DNA from: Acidimicrobiia bacterium | GTDB lineage: Bacteria; Actinomycetota; Acidimicrobiia; Spongiisociales; UBA5794 | Length of the DNA stretch: 64,000 nucleotides | Direction of reading: 5' to 3' | Assembly (NCBI GenBank): GCA_026985095.1 | Contig: JALSQW010000023.1 | Location: 1-64,000, forward strand | Part shown: piece by piece, positions 51,637 to 61,261 of the stretch | Position numbering within the stretch: position 1 is the first letter of the stretch | Layout of the letters: the number at the start of each line of letters is the position of its first letter | The notes under the pieces: generated by a model | Told to the model about the DNA's origin: nothing | Database searches by the model: none | What the model saw: the letters and a program-made list of their open reading frames with translations, nothing else | Translations under genes and position numbers: made by a program

Positions 51637-53331
51637 ATGATCCCGTTCATCTTCATCACGGTCGCCGCCGCCGCCCTCGGCGTGCTGCTCTACGCCGTCG
51701 CGACCCGGCGGCGCAGCGACCCCGACGACCGCGATCGGACCGCCGAGTACCTGGCGAAGGTGTCCCACGAGCTCCGAACCCCCCTGACGTCGGTCATCGG
51801 CATCCTGTCGGTCCTCGCCGACCATGACGTCGCCCTCGACGATGCCGAACGGGACGAGCTGATCCAGCTCGCCGGCATGGAGGCGGCCCGCCTCAGTCAC
51901 CTCGTCGAGAACGTCCATTCCGTCTCGCGGGTCGCCAGGAACGTGCTCGAACCAACGATCGCACCTCTCCCGATCCTCGACGCGGTCGAGCACACCCTGC
52001 GTCAGTTCCCCGACGCCGAGCGGCGCACCTTCGTCTGGTGCGACCCCGAGCTCGTGGTCGACGCCGACCCCAACCTCCTCGGCCAGATCCTCACGAACCT
52101 CCTCCAGAACGCGCAGCGGTACGCCCCCGACGGGGAACTGGAGATCGGATGCGAGGTCGACGACGGCGCCGTCGTGCTGTACGTCTCCGACGACGGCCCC
52201 GGCGTCCCCGCCGACCGGCGGGAGGCCGTGTTCTCCGGCGTCGACACCTCCAAGGGGCTCGGCCTCGGCCTGCGGTTGTCCCGCGACCTGGCCCGCGCCA
52301 TGTCCGGGGACCTCGACATCGTCGCTCCCCGCCGGTCCGGAGCGACGTTCGCTCTTCGCCTCCCCCGCTCCGACGCCGACCCGGTTCCCTCCGTCCCCGA
52401 CCGGACCACCGAGGTTCCCGGGACGGCCCTCTCCCCCAGGGCTCGTGTCCTGGTGGACATCGCCGCCGTCCTCGAAGAGCGCTCCTTGGACCGCATGGTC
52501 ATCAAACTCCAGGGCCTGTACTCCGATCTCCTCGGCGCCGACAAGGGGGTCCTCCTGGTCCGGGAATCGTCTGGCGTCCTGACCCGCGCCGGCGACTTCG
52601 GCACCGAAGCCGGCATCTCGATCGAGGTGTCCGACCCTCTCGTCGCCGAAGCCGCCGCCACCGGCCGACCCGTCACCGTCGGCGACCTCGCGGACGTCGG
52701 CGCGGAGAACTGGGTGTCGATGCTCGGGTGCTCCGCAGCGATCCTCCTCCCCGTGATCGACGACGGTCGCCTCACCGGCATCCTCGCCGTCGGATGGGCG
52801 CACAAGCAGGACCTGCCAGGCTCGGCTGCCGTCCAGGTCGCCGCCGCCCTCGCCGACCTCGCCGGGTTCGCCATCCACCGCCATTCCCTCGCCGCCGACG
52901 CCGCCTACGAACGGCACCTCCGCGCCAGCGTCATGGAATCCCTCCCGATCGCCATCTCCGTCTTCGCCGACGACCCGCCCCGGGTCGTCGACTGGAACGC
53001 CAGGGAACGGGAGCTCCTCGGCATCGACAGCGACGTGGAACGGCCCGAAGACCTCGCCGCCAGCCAAGCCAAGTTCGACGTCCGCTTCGCGGACGGCACC
53101 CCCCTGACCGAAGAGAACGCCCCGGTCCTCCAAGCCATCCGCACCGGCAAAGGCATGGGCCCGTTCCTCCTGATGGTCCGGCGAGCCGACGGGAGCCAGG
53201 TCACGACCCGCACCTATTGCGCGCCGTTCCGCGACGGATCCGGCACCGTCATCGGCGCCGTCGTCACCTCGGAAGAACTCGACGTCATCCCCGGCAGTGC
53301 CGCCCCCGGACGATCTCAGCCGAAGCGGTAA
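51637..53331 (+). CDS. Histidine kinase with C-terminal GAF and PAS domains
   Basis: 564 residues with an unusual order: one N-terminal membrane helix (about 3-22), HisKA with KVSHELRTPLT (His44), HATPase_c (about 140-250; NLLQNAQRY, DDGPGVP, GLGLGL), then a GAF-like domain (about 265-415) and a PAS domain (about 420-545). Sensors normally precede the kinase. It faces glnR and overlaps it by 16 bp at the 3' ends, but GlnR-type regulators are orphan, so no pairing should be assumed. Confidence 0.88.
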   Translation: MIPFIFITVAAAALGVLLYAVATRRRSDPDDRDRTAEYLAKVSHELRTPLTSVIGILSVLADHDVALDDAERDELIQLAGMEAARLSHLVENVHSVSRVARNVLEPTIAPLPILDAVEHTLRQFPDAERRTFVWCDPELVVDADPNLLGQILTNLLQNAQRYAPDGELEIGCEVDDGAVVLYVSDDGPGVPADRREAVFSGVDTSKGLGLGLRLSRDLARAMSGDLDIVAPRRSGATFALRLPRSDADPVPSVPDRTTEVPGTALSPRARVLVDIAAVLEERSLDRMVIKLQGLYSDLLGADKGVLLVRESSGVLTRAGDFGTEAGISIEVSDPLVAEAAATGRPVTVGDLADVGAENWVSMLGCSAAILLPVIDDGRLTGILAVGWAHKQDLPGSAAVQVAAALADLAGFAIHRHSLAADAAYERHLRASVMESLPIAISVFADDPPRVVDWNARERELLGIDSDVERPEDLAASQAKFDVRFADGTPLTEENAPVLQAIRTGKGMGPFLLMVRRADGSQVTTRTYCAPFRDGSGTVIGAVVTSEELDVIPGSAAPGRSQPKR

Positions 53332-53969
53332 CCGACCGAGCGGACCGTCGTGATCCACGATGCCCGTGACTCACCGAGCTTGGCCCGCAGCCGCCGCACG
53401 TGCACGTCGACGGTGCGTGAACCGCCGAAGTAGTCGTAGCCCCACACCTTCGAGAGGATCTGCTCACGGGACCACACCCGGTTCGGATGCTCGACGAAGA
53501 ACCGCAACAGCTCGTACTCCATGTACGTCAAGTCGATCGGGCGGGAACCGATCGACGCTTGGTAGGTCGATGTGTTGAGCTCCAGATCGCCGAACCGGAG
53601 GACCTCTTCGCCCGCCGAGTCCATCACCGCCGTCGACCCGATCCGTCGCAACCGGACCCGCAGCTCGGTGACATCGATCGGGGTGAGGACGAAATCGTCG
53701 AACCCCTCGAGCTCCCCCAGGTCGGCCGTCACCGTCCGGTCGGCGACCAGGAGCACCCCGACGTCGTGCTCCTCGCGGATCTTGCGACCGACGAGCGCGC
53801 CGAGCCCCACGTCCTCTCCCAGTTCCACCACCGCGGCGACCCAGCCCTGCTCGGGTTCTCGGGATCCGACCTGAGCCACGTCGTCGACGGGCACCGGCTG
53901 GAATCCCGCACCGAGCAACGCCGCGGTCAGACCAGAGGACGGGGCGGGGGGGTAGACGGCGACGAACAT
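53316..53969 (-). CDS. glnR: GlnR-type orphan response regulator of nitrogen metabolism
   Basis: 217 residues. The N-terminal receiver-like domain (about 1-115) has lost the phosphorylation site: Glu49-Leu-Gly stands where GlnR/OmpR proteins have Asp, and no acidic pocket is visible. The C-terminal winged helix (about 125-217) carries WGYDYFGGSRTVDVHVRRL, the GlnR DNA-recognition signature. GlnR activates amt, glnA and glnII under nitrogen limitation in Actinomycetota. It is translated directly after glnA (TGATG, 1-bp overlap). GlnR-type boxes lie upstream of amt and in the glnA-glnII gap, so autoregulation through the glnA promoter is likely. Confidence 0.88.
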   Translation of the reverse strand: MFVAVYPPAPSSGLTAALLGAGFQPVPVDDVAQVGSREPEQGWVAAVVELGEDVGLGALVGRKIREEHDVGVLLVADRTVTADLGELEGFDDFVLTPIDVTELRVRLRRIGSTAVMDSAGEEVLRFGDLELNTSTYQASIGSRPIDLTYMEYELLRFFVEHPNRVWSREQILSKVWGYDYFGGSRTVDVHVRRLRAKLGESRASWITTVRSVGYRFG

Positions 53970-55315
53970 CACAACACCGGCAGGTACTCCTCGAGCTCGA
54001 ACCGGGAGACGTGCTGTTGGTAGTCGCTCCATTCCCGATGCTTGTTCCGCAGGAACCATTCGAACACGTGATCCCCCAGGGCCGCCCGGACCAGCTCAGA
54101 CGATTCCATCGCCCGTAAGGCGTCGGCCAGGTTCTCGGGGAGCCTCCGGATCCCCGCCGCGGAGCGTTCGCTCGTCGACATCGTCAACACGTCCTCGCCC
54201 ATCTCGGGCGGCAGCTCGTACGCGTTCTCCACTCCGGCCAACCCTGCCGCCAGGATCACCGAGAACGCCAGATACGGGTTGCACGCCGGGTCCGGCGAGC
54301 GGAACTCGATCCTGGTGGAGTCGATCTTGCCCCGCTTCGTCGTCGGGACCCGCACGAGGGCCGTCTGGTCGTTCCTGGCCCAGGTCTCGTAGATCGGAGC
54401 GTCGAAACCCCCGACGAGACGCTTGTAGGAGTTCACCCACTGGTTCGTCACCGCCGTGATCTCCCCGGCATGGTGGAGCAGCCCCGCGATGAACCCGCGC
54501 GCCACCTTCGACAATCCGTACGCATCCGACCCTTCGTGGAAGGCGTTCTCGTCCCCCTGGAACAGCGACAGATGCAGGTGCAGCCCCGAACCGTCGTAGC
54601 GTTCCAACGGCTTGGGCATGAACGTGGCGTAGATGCCGTGCTCCATCGCCACCTCCTTGACCGCCAGACGGGTGGTGACGAGGTTGTCGGCCATGGTCAA
54701 CGCGTCGGTGTACCGCAGGTCCAATTCGTGCTGGGAAGGCGACACCTCGTGATGAGAGAACTCGACGGGGATGCCCAACTTCTCGAGGGCCAGGATCGTG
54801 TCTCTCCGGTACTCCTGGGCGACATCGAGCGGCGTCAGATCGAAGTAGCCGCCCCGATCGAGCACCTTCGGTTCGGGCCCGGCATCGGCGAAGTAGAAGT
54901 ACTCGAGCTCCGGGCCGACGTAGAACGAGTATCCCAACTCTGCGGCTCGCTCGAGGTTGCGACGCAGAACGTGGCGAGGGTCGCCGGCGAAGGGCGCACC
55001 GTCGGGGGTCACGATGTCGCAGAACATGCGGGCCGTGTCCCCGCCCCGGCGCCATGGGAGGATCTGGAAGGTAGCCGGATCCGGCCGGGCCAGCATGTCG
55101 GCCTCGGAGATCCGTGAGAACCCGTCGATCGACGTCCCATCGAAACCGAGACCCTCGTCGAGCGCCACCTCCAGCTCCGCAGGGGTGATCGCGAAGGACT
55201 TCAGGAACCCTTGCACGTCGGTGAACCACAACCGGACGAACCGGATGCCGCGCTCCTCGACGGTGCGCAGCACGTAGTCCCGTTGACGGTCGGGCGCCGA
55301 TCGTGACGTGTCCAT
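53969..55315 (-). CDS. glnA: Type I glutamine synthetase
   Basis: 448 residues, GSI fold: beta-grasp N-terminus (FVRLWFTDVQG), latch and metal motifs GFDGTSIDGFS, GPELEYFYF, SHHEVSPSQHELDLRY and GSGLHLHLSLF, plus the C-terminal RIEFRSPDPACNPYLAFS. The length and the absence of a clear adenylylation-Tyr loop suggest the alpha-like class. It makes glutamine from glutamate, ammonia and ATP. TACGAT (55322-55327, minus strand) ends 6 nt before the ATG, so the mRNA is probably leaderless; glnR follows in the same operon. Confidence 0.94.
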   Translation of the reverse strand: MDTSRSAPDRQRDYVLRTVEERGIRFVRLWFTDVQGFLKSFAITPAELEVALDEGLGFDGTSIDGFSRISEADMLARPDPATFQILPWRRGGDTARMFCDIVTPDGAPFAGDPRHVLRRNLERAAELGYSFYVGPELEYFYFADAGPEPKVLDRGGYFDLTPLDVAQEYRRDTILALEKLGIPVEFSHHEVSPSQHELDLRYTDALTMADNLVTTRLAVKEVAMEHGIYATFMPKPLERYDGSGLHLHLSLFQGDENAFHEGSDAYGLSKVARGFIAGLLHHAGEITAVTNQWVNSYKRLVGGFDAPIYETWARNDQTALVRVPTTKRGKIDSTRIEFRSPDPACNPYLAFSVILAAGLAGVENAYELPPEMGEDVLTMSTSERSAAGIRRLPENLADALRAMESSELVRAALGDHVFEWFLRNKHREWSDYQQHVSRFELEEYLPVL

Positions 55316-55321
55316 GCCCGC

Positions 55322-55327
55322 ATCGTA
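55322..55327 (-). promoter_or_regulatory. -10 element of the leaderless glnA promoter
   Basis: TACGAT on the minus strand ends 6 nt before the glnA ATG. The GlnR box at 55366-55403 sits about 40-75 nt upstream, a usual activator distance. Confidence 0.55.
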
Positions 55328-55365
55328 CGATGAAGCTCGGCGTTCGCATACCCCCGACGGGGTCC

Positions 55366-55403
55366 GAAACACAGCGTTCACATTGCGGTTACCGCGACGA
55401 AAC
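55366..55403. promoter_or_regulatory. GlnR-type operator between glnA and glnII
   Basis: Pentamers GAAAC (55366), TTCAC (55377), GTTAC (55388) and GAAAC (55399) follow each other at exact 11-bp steps with 6-nt spacers. The last pair is a perfect GTTAC-n6-GAAAC GlnR core. The site lies 51-88 nt from the glnA start and 82-119 nt from the glnII start and could serve both. Confidence 0.8.
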
Positions 55404-55484
55404 CCCCGCAGGCGACACTGCCCGCCATGGCGTCGCCACGGCGTCGCCGTGCCCCGAGACACATCGGTGAAAGCGAGGAACCAC

Positions 55485-56495
55485 ATGGCGTACCGGGCCG
55501 AGTACATCTGGATCGACGGTCAGAAGCCGACCGCCAAGCTCCGTTCCAAGACCAAGGTCGTCCCCGAGGGTCAGGAACCCCCGATCTGGGGATTCGACGG
55601 CTCCAGCACCGAGCAGGCGCCGGGGAACTCGTCGGACTGCGTCCTGCGGCCCGTCAAGGTCGTCCCCGACCCGATCCGCGGTGGCCACGACGTCCTCGTG
55701 ATGTGCGAGGTCCTCACCGTCGACATGGAGCCGCACGAGTCGAACACCCGGGCGCCTCTGCAGACGGTGGCCGAACGCTACGCCGACCACGAACCGTGGT
55801 TCGGACTCGAGCAGGAGTACACGTTCTTCAAGGACGGTCGGCCCCACGGATGGCCGGTCATGGGCTTCCCCGCGCCCCAGGGTGGGTACTACTGCGGCAT
55901 AGGCGCCGACGAGATCTGGGGGCGTGACGTCGTCGAGGCCCACACCAAGGCGTGCATCGACGCCGGGTTGTCGATCTCGGGCACCAACGCCGAGGTGATG
56001 ATCGGGCAGTGGGAGTTCCAGATCGGTCCGCTGGGTCCCCTGGAGGTCGGCGATCAGATCTGGCTGGCCCGGTGGCTGCTGTACCGGATCGCCGAGGACT
56101 TCGACATCTCCGCCCATCTGGACCCCAAGCCCGTCGAGGGTGATTGGAACGGGGCCGGGATGCACACGAACTTCTCCACCAAGGAGATGCGTGAGTCCTA
56201 CGACGCCATCATCGCCGCCTGCGAGGCGTTGGGGAAGCGGGCCGACGAGCACATCAAGAACTACGGGGCCGGGATCGAGAAGCGACTCACGGGCCTGCAC
56301 GAGACCGCCCCATGGACCGAGTACAGCTACGGCGTGTCCGACCGGGGCGCATCGGTCCGGATCCCCTGGCAGGTCGCCAAAGAGGGCAAGGGCTACATCG
56401 AGGACCGGCGACCCAACGCCAACGCCGACCCGTACGTGGTTGCACGGCTCATCACCGACACGGTGTGCTCGTACCTGGAAGAGGCCGGCAGCTGA
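55485..56495 (+). CDS. glnII: Type II (eukaryotic-like) glutamine synthetase
   Basis: 336 residues, the GSII class found in plants, animals and some Actinomycetota and Rhizobiales. Conserved parts: YIWIDGQ at the N-terminus, IWGFDGSSTEQA, FGLEQEYTFF (about 105-114), AEVMIGQWEFQIGP (about 167-180), WNGAGMHTNFS and DRGASVRIPW. The ATG follows GCGAGGAA. Divergent from glnA with a shared GlnR-type operator; having both GSI and GSII under GlnR is the Streptomyces pattern. Confidence 0.95.
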   Translation: MAYRAEYIWIDGQKPTAKLRSKTKVVPEGQEPPIWGFDGSSTEQAPGNSSDCVLRPVKVVPDPIRGGHDVLVMCEVLTVDMEPHESNTRAPLQTVAERYADHEPWFGLEQEYTFFKDGRPHGWPVMGFPAPQGGYYCGIGADEIWGRDVVEAHTKACIDAGLSISGTNAEVMIGQWEFQIGPLGPLEVGDQIWLARWLLYRIAEDFDISAHLDPKPVEGDWNGAGMHTNFSTKEMRESYDAIIAACEALGKRADEHIKNYGAGIEKRLTGLHETAPWTEYSYGVSDRGASVRIPWQVAKEGKGYIEDRRPNANADPYVVARLITDTVCSYLEEAGS

Positions 56496-56511
56496 TCGAT
56501 CGTCGCGGCGC

Positions 56512-57087
56512 CTACGGCGTCGCCGCCTGCACGGCGTTCAACGCGGCCGTCAGCGCCGCCGCCTTGGCGTCGAAGTCCTCCACGGCTCGACGGCGGAGGC
56601 TGCCGTCGTCGGGAGCGCGGAGACCGTCGATGACGGCGTCCGAGGCGGTGACGAGATCGGTGGCGGCCGCCTGCGCCGCAGGCCACAGATCCGGGTAGCC
56701 GTTGGCGTCGGGGACCTCGGTGGCGTCGATCTCCGACGCCAGGGTCTCGGCCCTGGCCTTGACGTCCTCGAAGCCGGCCAGCGCCTGGTCGAAGGCGATG
56801 TCTCGCGCCTCCCATGCCTCGTTGGTGGCGTGAAGGTCCGATTGGATCTCGGTGGTGACCCCCTGGAATCGCTCCACCTCTCCGAGGAACGCCCGGATGT
56901 CGGAAGGAAGCGTCGTCGAGGTGGTGGTGGGTGGCTCGGTGGTGGTCGTCGTCGACGAGGTCGACGTCGTGGACGCGGCGATGTCGGCGGGCGGCAGGGC
57001 GTTCACGAAGACGTAGGTGAACCCGAGCAACCCGACGATCACCAGCGGCAGGATCCAGCGGCCGTGTTTGGGGTCTTCCTTGCTCAC
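56512..57087 (-). CDS. Membrane-anchored protein of unknown function
   Basis: 191 residues: one N-terminal membrane helix (about 10-28, ILPLVIVGLLGFTYVFV), a Ser/Thr linker (about 38-62, poly-Thr), and an Ala/Asp/Glu-rich helical domain (about 65-190) with no family recognised. I prefer the GTG at 57087 because TAACCT (57096-57101, minus strand) lies 8 nt away; the ATG at 57093 two codons upstream would be only 2 nt from that hexamer. The longer open frame upstream is translated 37-bp repeat and not real protein. Confidence 0.65.
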   Translation of the reverse strand: MSKEDPKHGRWILPLVIVGLLGFTYVFVNALPPADIAASTTSTSSTTTTTEPPTTTSTTLPSDIRAFLGEVERFQGVTTEIQSDLHATNEAWEARDIAFDQALAGFEDVKARAETLASEIDATEVPDANGYPDLWPAAQAAATDLVTASDAVIDGLRAPDDGSLRRRAVEDFDAKAAALTAALNAVQAATP

Positions 57088-57145
57088 GGGCATGGAGGTT
57101 AGGAGGTTCCACCGTGATCGTCGGCATCTGCCGCACCCGCCCTCG

Positions 57146-57271
57146 CGAACCCAGGGTTCGCCACACCCCTGAAGGGGGCTCCCCAACCCAGGGTTCACCA
57201 CACCCCTGAAGGGGGCTCCCCAACCCAGGGTTCGCCACACCCCTGAAGGGGGCTCCCCAACCCAGGGTTCG
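57146..57271. repeat. 37-bp tandem palindrome array, locus 2
   Basis: Four AACCCAGGGTT palindromes at exact 37-bp steps (TT at 57157, 57194, 57231, 57268). Each interval carries CCCCTGAAGGGG. The first copy extends to a perfect 15-bp palindrome (57146-57160). The array lies between divergent genes; its last palindrome ends 18 nt before the -10 of the SDR gene, mirroring the array at 13494-13651, about 44 kb away. Confidence 0.92.
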
Positions 57272-57299
57272 CGGAGACGGCCGCCGCTAGCCTGGCCGC

Positions 57300-58028
57300 A
57301 TGGAGTTGGCTGGGCGGAGCGCCATCGTCACCGGCGGAGCGGTCCGGGTCGGACGCGCCATCACCCTCGCCCTTGCCGCCGCCGGCGTCGACGTCTTCAT
57401 CCACTACAACCGCTCGGCCGGACCCGCCCAAGACACCGCCGCCGAAGCCCGCTCCTTGGGCGTCCGCACGGCGATCGGCTCGGTCGACCTCTCCGACCCC
57501 GCCGCCGCCCCCGATCTCGTCGCCATGGCCAGCGACGCCCTCGGCCCGGTGAGCTTGCTGGTCAACTCCGCCTCCGGCTTCCCCGAAGACAGCCTCGCCG
57601 ATCTCACCCTCGACCGCTGGCGGCACACCCACGATCTGACCCTCGCCTCGCCGATCTTCCTCACCCAGGCCTTCGCCGCCGCCCTGGGCGACAACGACGG
57701 CGCCGTCGTCAACGTGACCGACGTCAAGACCCACCGTCCCTACACGAAGCGCTTCTCCTACATCGTCGCCAAAGGCGGCATCGACACCTTCACCCGGGCC
57801 GCCGCCGTCGCCCTCGCCCCCACGATCCGTGTCAACGCCGTCGCCCTCGGGGTCATCCTCCCTCCCACCGGCGAAGACGAGACCTACGCAGCCCGGCTCG
57901 CCGACGAGCTCCCACTCCGACGAATCGGAGGGACCGGACCAGTCGCCGACACCGTGCTGTTCCTCCTCCGCAACGATTTCCTCACCGGCGAGATCGTCCG
58001 CGTCGACGGTGGCGGGCACCTCGTCTGA
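57300..58028 (+). CDS. SDR oxidoreductase, pteridine reductase/FolM-like
   Basis: 242 residues. NAD(P)-binding TGGAVRVGRAITLAL (about 11-25) with VFIHYNRS, NSASGF, the catalytic YIVAK (Tyr, Lys about 158-162) and the C-terminal VDGGGHL. The arrangement GGAxRxGRAI and HYNRS resembles pteridine reductase PTR1 and FolM (dihydromonapterin reductase), and folB and folKE follow directly, so a pterin substrate is plausible. TAGCCT (57288-57293) ends 6 nt before the ATG; the 37-bp array is just upstream. Confidence 0.82.
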   Translation: MELAGRSAIVTGGAVRVGRAITLALAAAGVDVFIHYNRSAGPAQDTAAEARSLGVRTAIGSVDLSDPAAAPDLVAMASDALGPVSLLVNSASGFPEDSLADLTLDRWRHTHDLTLASPIFLTQAFAAALGDNDGAVVNVTDVKTHRPYTKRFSYIVAKGGIDTFTRAAAVALAPTIRVNAVALGVILPPTGEDETYAARLADELPLRRIGGTGPVADTVLFLLRNDFLTGEIVRVDGGGHLV

Positions 58029-58067
58029 CCGCCGTCGGTGACCGCCTTCGGCGGTAGGGTTCACGCC

Positions 58068-58430
58068 ATGGAACACGACCGCATCCACATCAAGGACCTC
58101 CTCGTCATGGGGATCATCGGGATCAACCCCGAAGAACGGCTCGACCCGCAGGAGATCCTCGTCAACGTCACCATGTGGGCCGACACCCGCGCCGCGGCAG
58201 CCTCGGACGACATCGCCGACGCCGTCAACTACCGGACCATCAACAAGGCCCTCATCGCCCACATCGAGAGCACCCGACCCATGCTCGTCGAGCGCCTCGC
58301 CGACGAGCTCGCCGACCTCTGCCTCGAGCTCGACCAGCGCATCCACCGGGTCGAACTCACCGTCGAGAAGCCCGGAGCCCTCCGCCACGCCCGCTCCGTC
58401 GGCGTCACCGTCACCCGCACCCGCACATGA
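58068..58430 (+). CDS. folB: Dihydroneopterin aldolase
   Basis: 120 residues of the FolB family: [24 protein letters not shown] at the N-terminus (about 4-27) with the catalytic Glu/Tyr region [17 protein letters not shown], and [13 protein letters not shown]. Cleaves dihydroneopterin to 6-hydroxymethyl-dihydropterin plus glycolaldehyde. TAGGGT (58055-58060) ends 7 nt before the ATG although the SDR gene stops only 39 nt upstream, so it probably has its own start site. Its stop overlaps the folKE start. Confidence 0.94.
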   Translation: MEHDRIHIKDLLVMGIIGINPEERLDPQEILVNVTMWADTRAAAASDDIADAVNYRTINKALIAHIESTRPMLVERLADELADLCLELDQRIHRVELTVEKPGALRHARSVGVTVTRTRT

Positions 58431-59551
58431 CCCACCGGCGCACCCACGCCCATGCGGTCGTGTCGATCGGTTCGAACATCGACAAGGAACGCAACGTCCC
58501 CGAAGCGATCCGGCGGATGCGTCGGCACGCCCACCTGGAGCTCCGTGCCGTGAGCCCCGTCTACCGCTCTCCCGCCATCGGTGGGCCACCCGACAGCCCC
58601 GACTTCTACAACGCCGCCGCCCTCGTCTGCACCGACCTCGCCCCGGCCGAGCTGCGGGCGCACCTCCGCAGCATCGAGGGCGCGATGGGTCGGGTCCGCA
58701 CCGACGACCCCAACGCCCCTCGCACCATCGATCTCGACGTCGTCTACTACGACGACCAGGTCGTCGAAGGCGACGGCTGGACGATCCCCGACCGGAATGC
58801 GACCGCCTACCCGCACGTTGCCATCCCTGTCGCCGACGTGGCACCCGACCTGGTTCACCCGACCGACGGTCGGACCGCCACCCGGATCGCGGCAGACCTC
58901 GATGATGGGAGCGTGGAACCCGTGAACGCCATCCAACTCTCCGGACCGTACGATGCCGGCCTCGCCTCGGACTTCGACGCCGTCGAAGACGTCTACGCAC
59001 CCCGCCTCGAAGCGATCGTCCGGGACCAACTCGTCGAGATCGGCGAGGACCCCGACCGGGAGGGCCTCCAACGCACACCCCTCCGGGTCGCCAAGGCCCT
59101 CGACTTCCTGACCAGCGGCTACACGACCTCCCTCGAGGAGGTCATCAACGACGCCATCTTCGATGCCGAAGGAGCCGAAGAGATGGTGCTCGTCAAGGAC
59201 ATCGAGTTCTACTCGATGTGCGAGCACCACATGCTGCCCTTCTTCGGCAAGGCCGCCGTCGCCTACCTGCCGAAGGGCAAGATCATCGGGCTCTCGAAGA
59301 TCGCCAGGCTCGTGGACCTGTTCGCCCGGCGGCTGCAGGTCCAAGAACGGCTCACCAACCAGATCGCCGACGCGTTGACCGAAACGCTCGATCCTCACGG
59401 CGTCGCGGTCGTGCTGCAGGGGCGCCACCTGTGCATGATGATGCGCGGCGTCCAGAAGCAGGACTCCGCCATGATCACCTCGGCCATGCGCGGCACCTTC
59501 AAGGAGGACGCCCGCACCCGAAGCGAGTTCCTGGACCTGACACGGGGCTGA
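58427..59551 (+). CDS. folKE: Bifunctional HPPK-GTP cyclohydrolase I (FolK-FolE fusion)
   Basis: 374 residues in one uninterrupted frame. Residues about 8-160 are HPPK ([35 protein letters not shown]). Residues about 185-374 are GTP cyclohydrolase I ([19 protein letters not shown], zinc motif [36 protein letters not shown]). These are the first and a later step of folate synthesis. ATGA overlap with folB. A GTG at 58922 preceded by GGGAG might also start a separate GTP cyclohydrolase I. A FolKE protein is known from Lactococcus; fusion here is seen directly, bifunctionality is inferred. Confidence 0.9.
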   Translation: MTHRRTHAHAVVSIGSNIDKERNVPEAIRRMRRHAHLELRAVSPVYRSPAIGGPPDSPDFYNAAALVCTDLAPAELRAHLRSIEGAMGRVRTDDPNAPRTIDLDVVYYDDQVVEGDGWTIPDRNATAYPHVAIPVADVAPDLVHPTDGRTATRIAADLDDGSVEPVNAIQLSGPYDAGLASDFDAVEDVYAPRLEAIVRDQLVEIGEDPDREGLQRTPLRVAKALDFLTSGYTTSLEEVINDAIFDAEGAEEMVLVKDIEFYSMCEHHMLPFFGKAAVAYLPKGKIIGLSKIARLVDLFARRLQVQERLTNQIADALTETLDPHGVAVVLQGRHLCMMMRGVQKQDSAMITSAMRGTFKEDARTRSEFLDLTRG

Positions 59552-59596
59552 CACATGCCCGCCGCGTCACTCCGGTGACACCGGTAGCCTCGACCC

Positions 59597-60601
<1,005 letters not shown>

Positions 60602-60793
60602 TCGCCGCCCTCGCCTCGGCCGCGGAGAGCGACCTGGGCGGGCCGGAACGGAGTTCCGATCCTCGAACGGATCGACGCTGATCGGCCAGGGTCCGACCCC
60701 GCGCACCGCCCGCCTTGGACCACACCAACGCCTCCAAGCTCGACGTCGCACGCACCCCTTGAAGCGCCCCCCACCGTTGCGTACGTTCGCACC

Positions 60794-61261
60794 GTGGACC
60801 TCGCAACATGGATCGTCGCCGTCGTCGCCGCCGGCGCCTCGGGTCTGGTAGCCGCGACGTCGCTCGCTCCCGCCATCGCCGCCGTCCGACGGATCGGGAC
60901 CCCCGGCCGTCTCGAGCGTCTGATCCTGTGGAGCGCCCTGGGTGCCTCGCTCCTCGGCCGGATCGCCCCGTCGGCGGCCGCGCCGCCCCCGGCACCGATC
61001 CGGGTCCTCGCCGACCCGGCCGGATCCGCGCGACCACCGGACCCGACGCCGCGAACCGAACGGGTCCACGTCGTCCGGCCGGGCGACACGCTGTGGGACA
61101 TCGCCGCCGCCGCCCTCGCCGGCCGCGACGGGATCCCCCCGACCTCGCGTCGGATCGCCCACTACTGGCCCCGCGTCTACGCCGCCAACCGGGAGGTGAT
61201 CGGCGACGATCCCGACCTGATCCATCCCGGCCAGCGCCTCCGCCTCCCCGAGGAAGGATGA
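60794..61261 (+). CDS. Membrane-anchored LysM-domain protein
   Basis: 155 residues, GTG start. Two N-terminal hydrophobic segments (about 5-25 and 40-58), a Pro/Ala-rich linker, and a C-terminal LysM module (about 90-152; HVVRPGDTLWDIAAAAL ... IHPGQRLRLP), which binds peptidoglycan glycans. TACGTT (60782-60787) ends 6 nt before the GTG. The next gene overlaps the stop by four bases, so the two products probably act together at the cell envelope. Confidence 0.82.
   Translation: MDLATWIVAVVAAGASGLVAATSLAPAIAAVRRIGTPGRLERLILWSALGASLLGRIAPSAAAPPPAPIRVLADPAGSARPPDPTPRTERVHVVRPGDTLWDIAAAALAGRDGIPPTSRRIAHYWPRVYAANREVIGDDPDLIHPGQRLRLPEEG

Noticed and set aside
51637-53969. Two-component pair formed by the kinase and GlnR
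   Set aside because: The genes converge rather than share an operon, and the GlnR receiver lacks a phosphorylatable Asp.
57094-57240. Longer N-terminus of the gene at 56512 running into the 37-bp repeats
   Set aside because: The added residues are simply translated repeats; a leaderless GTG at 57087 explains the start better.
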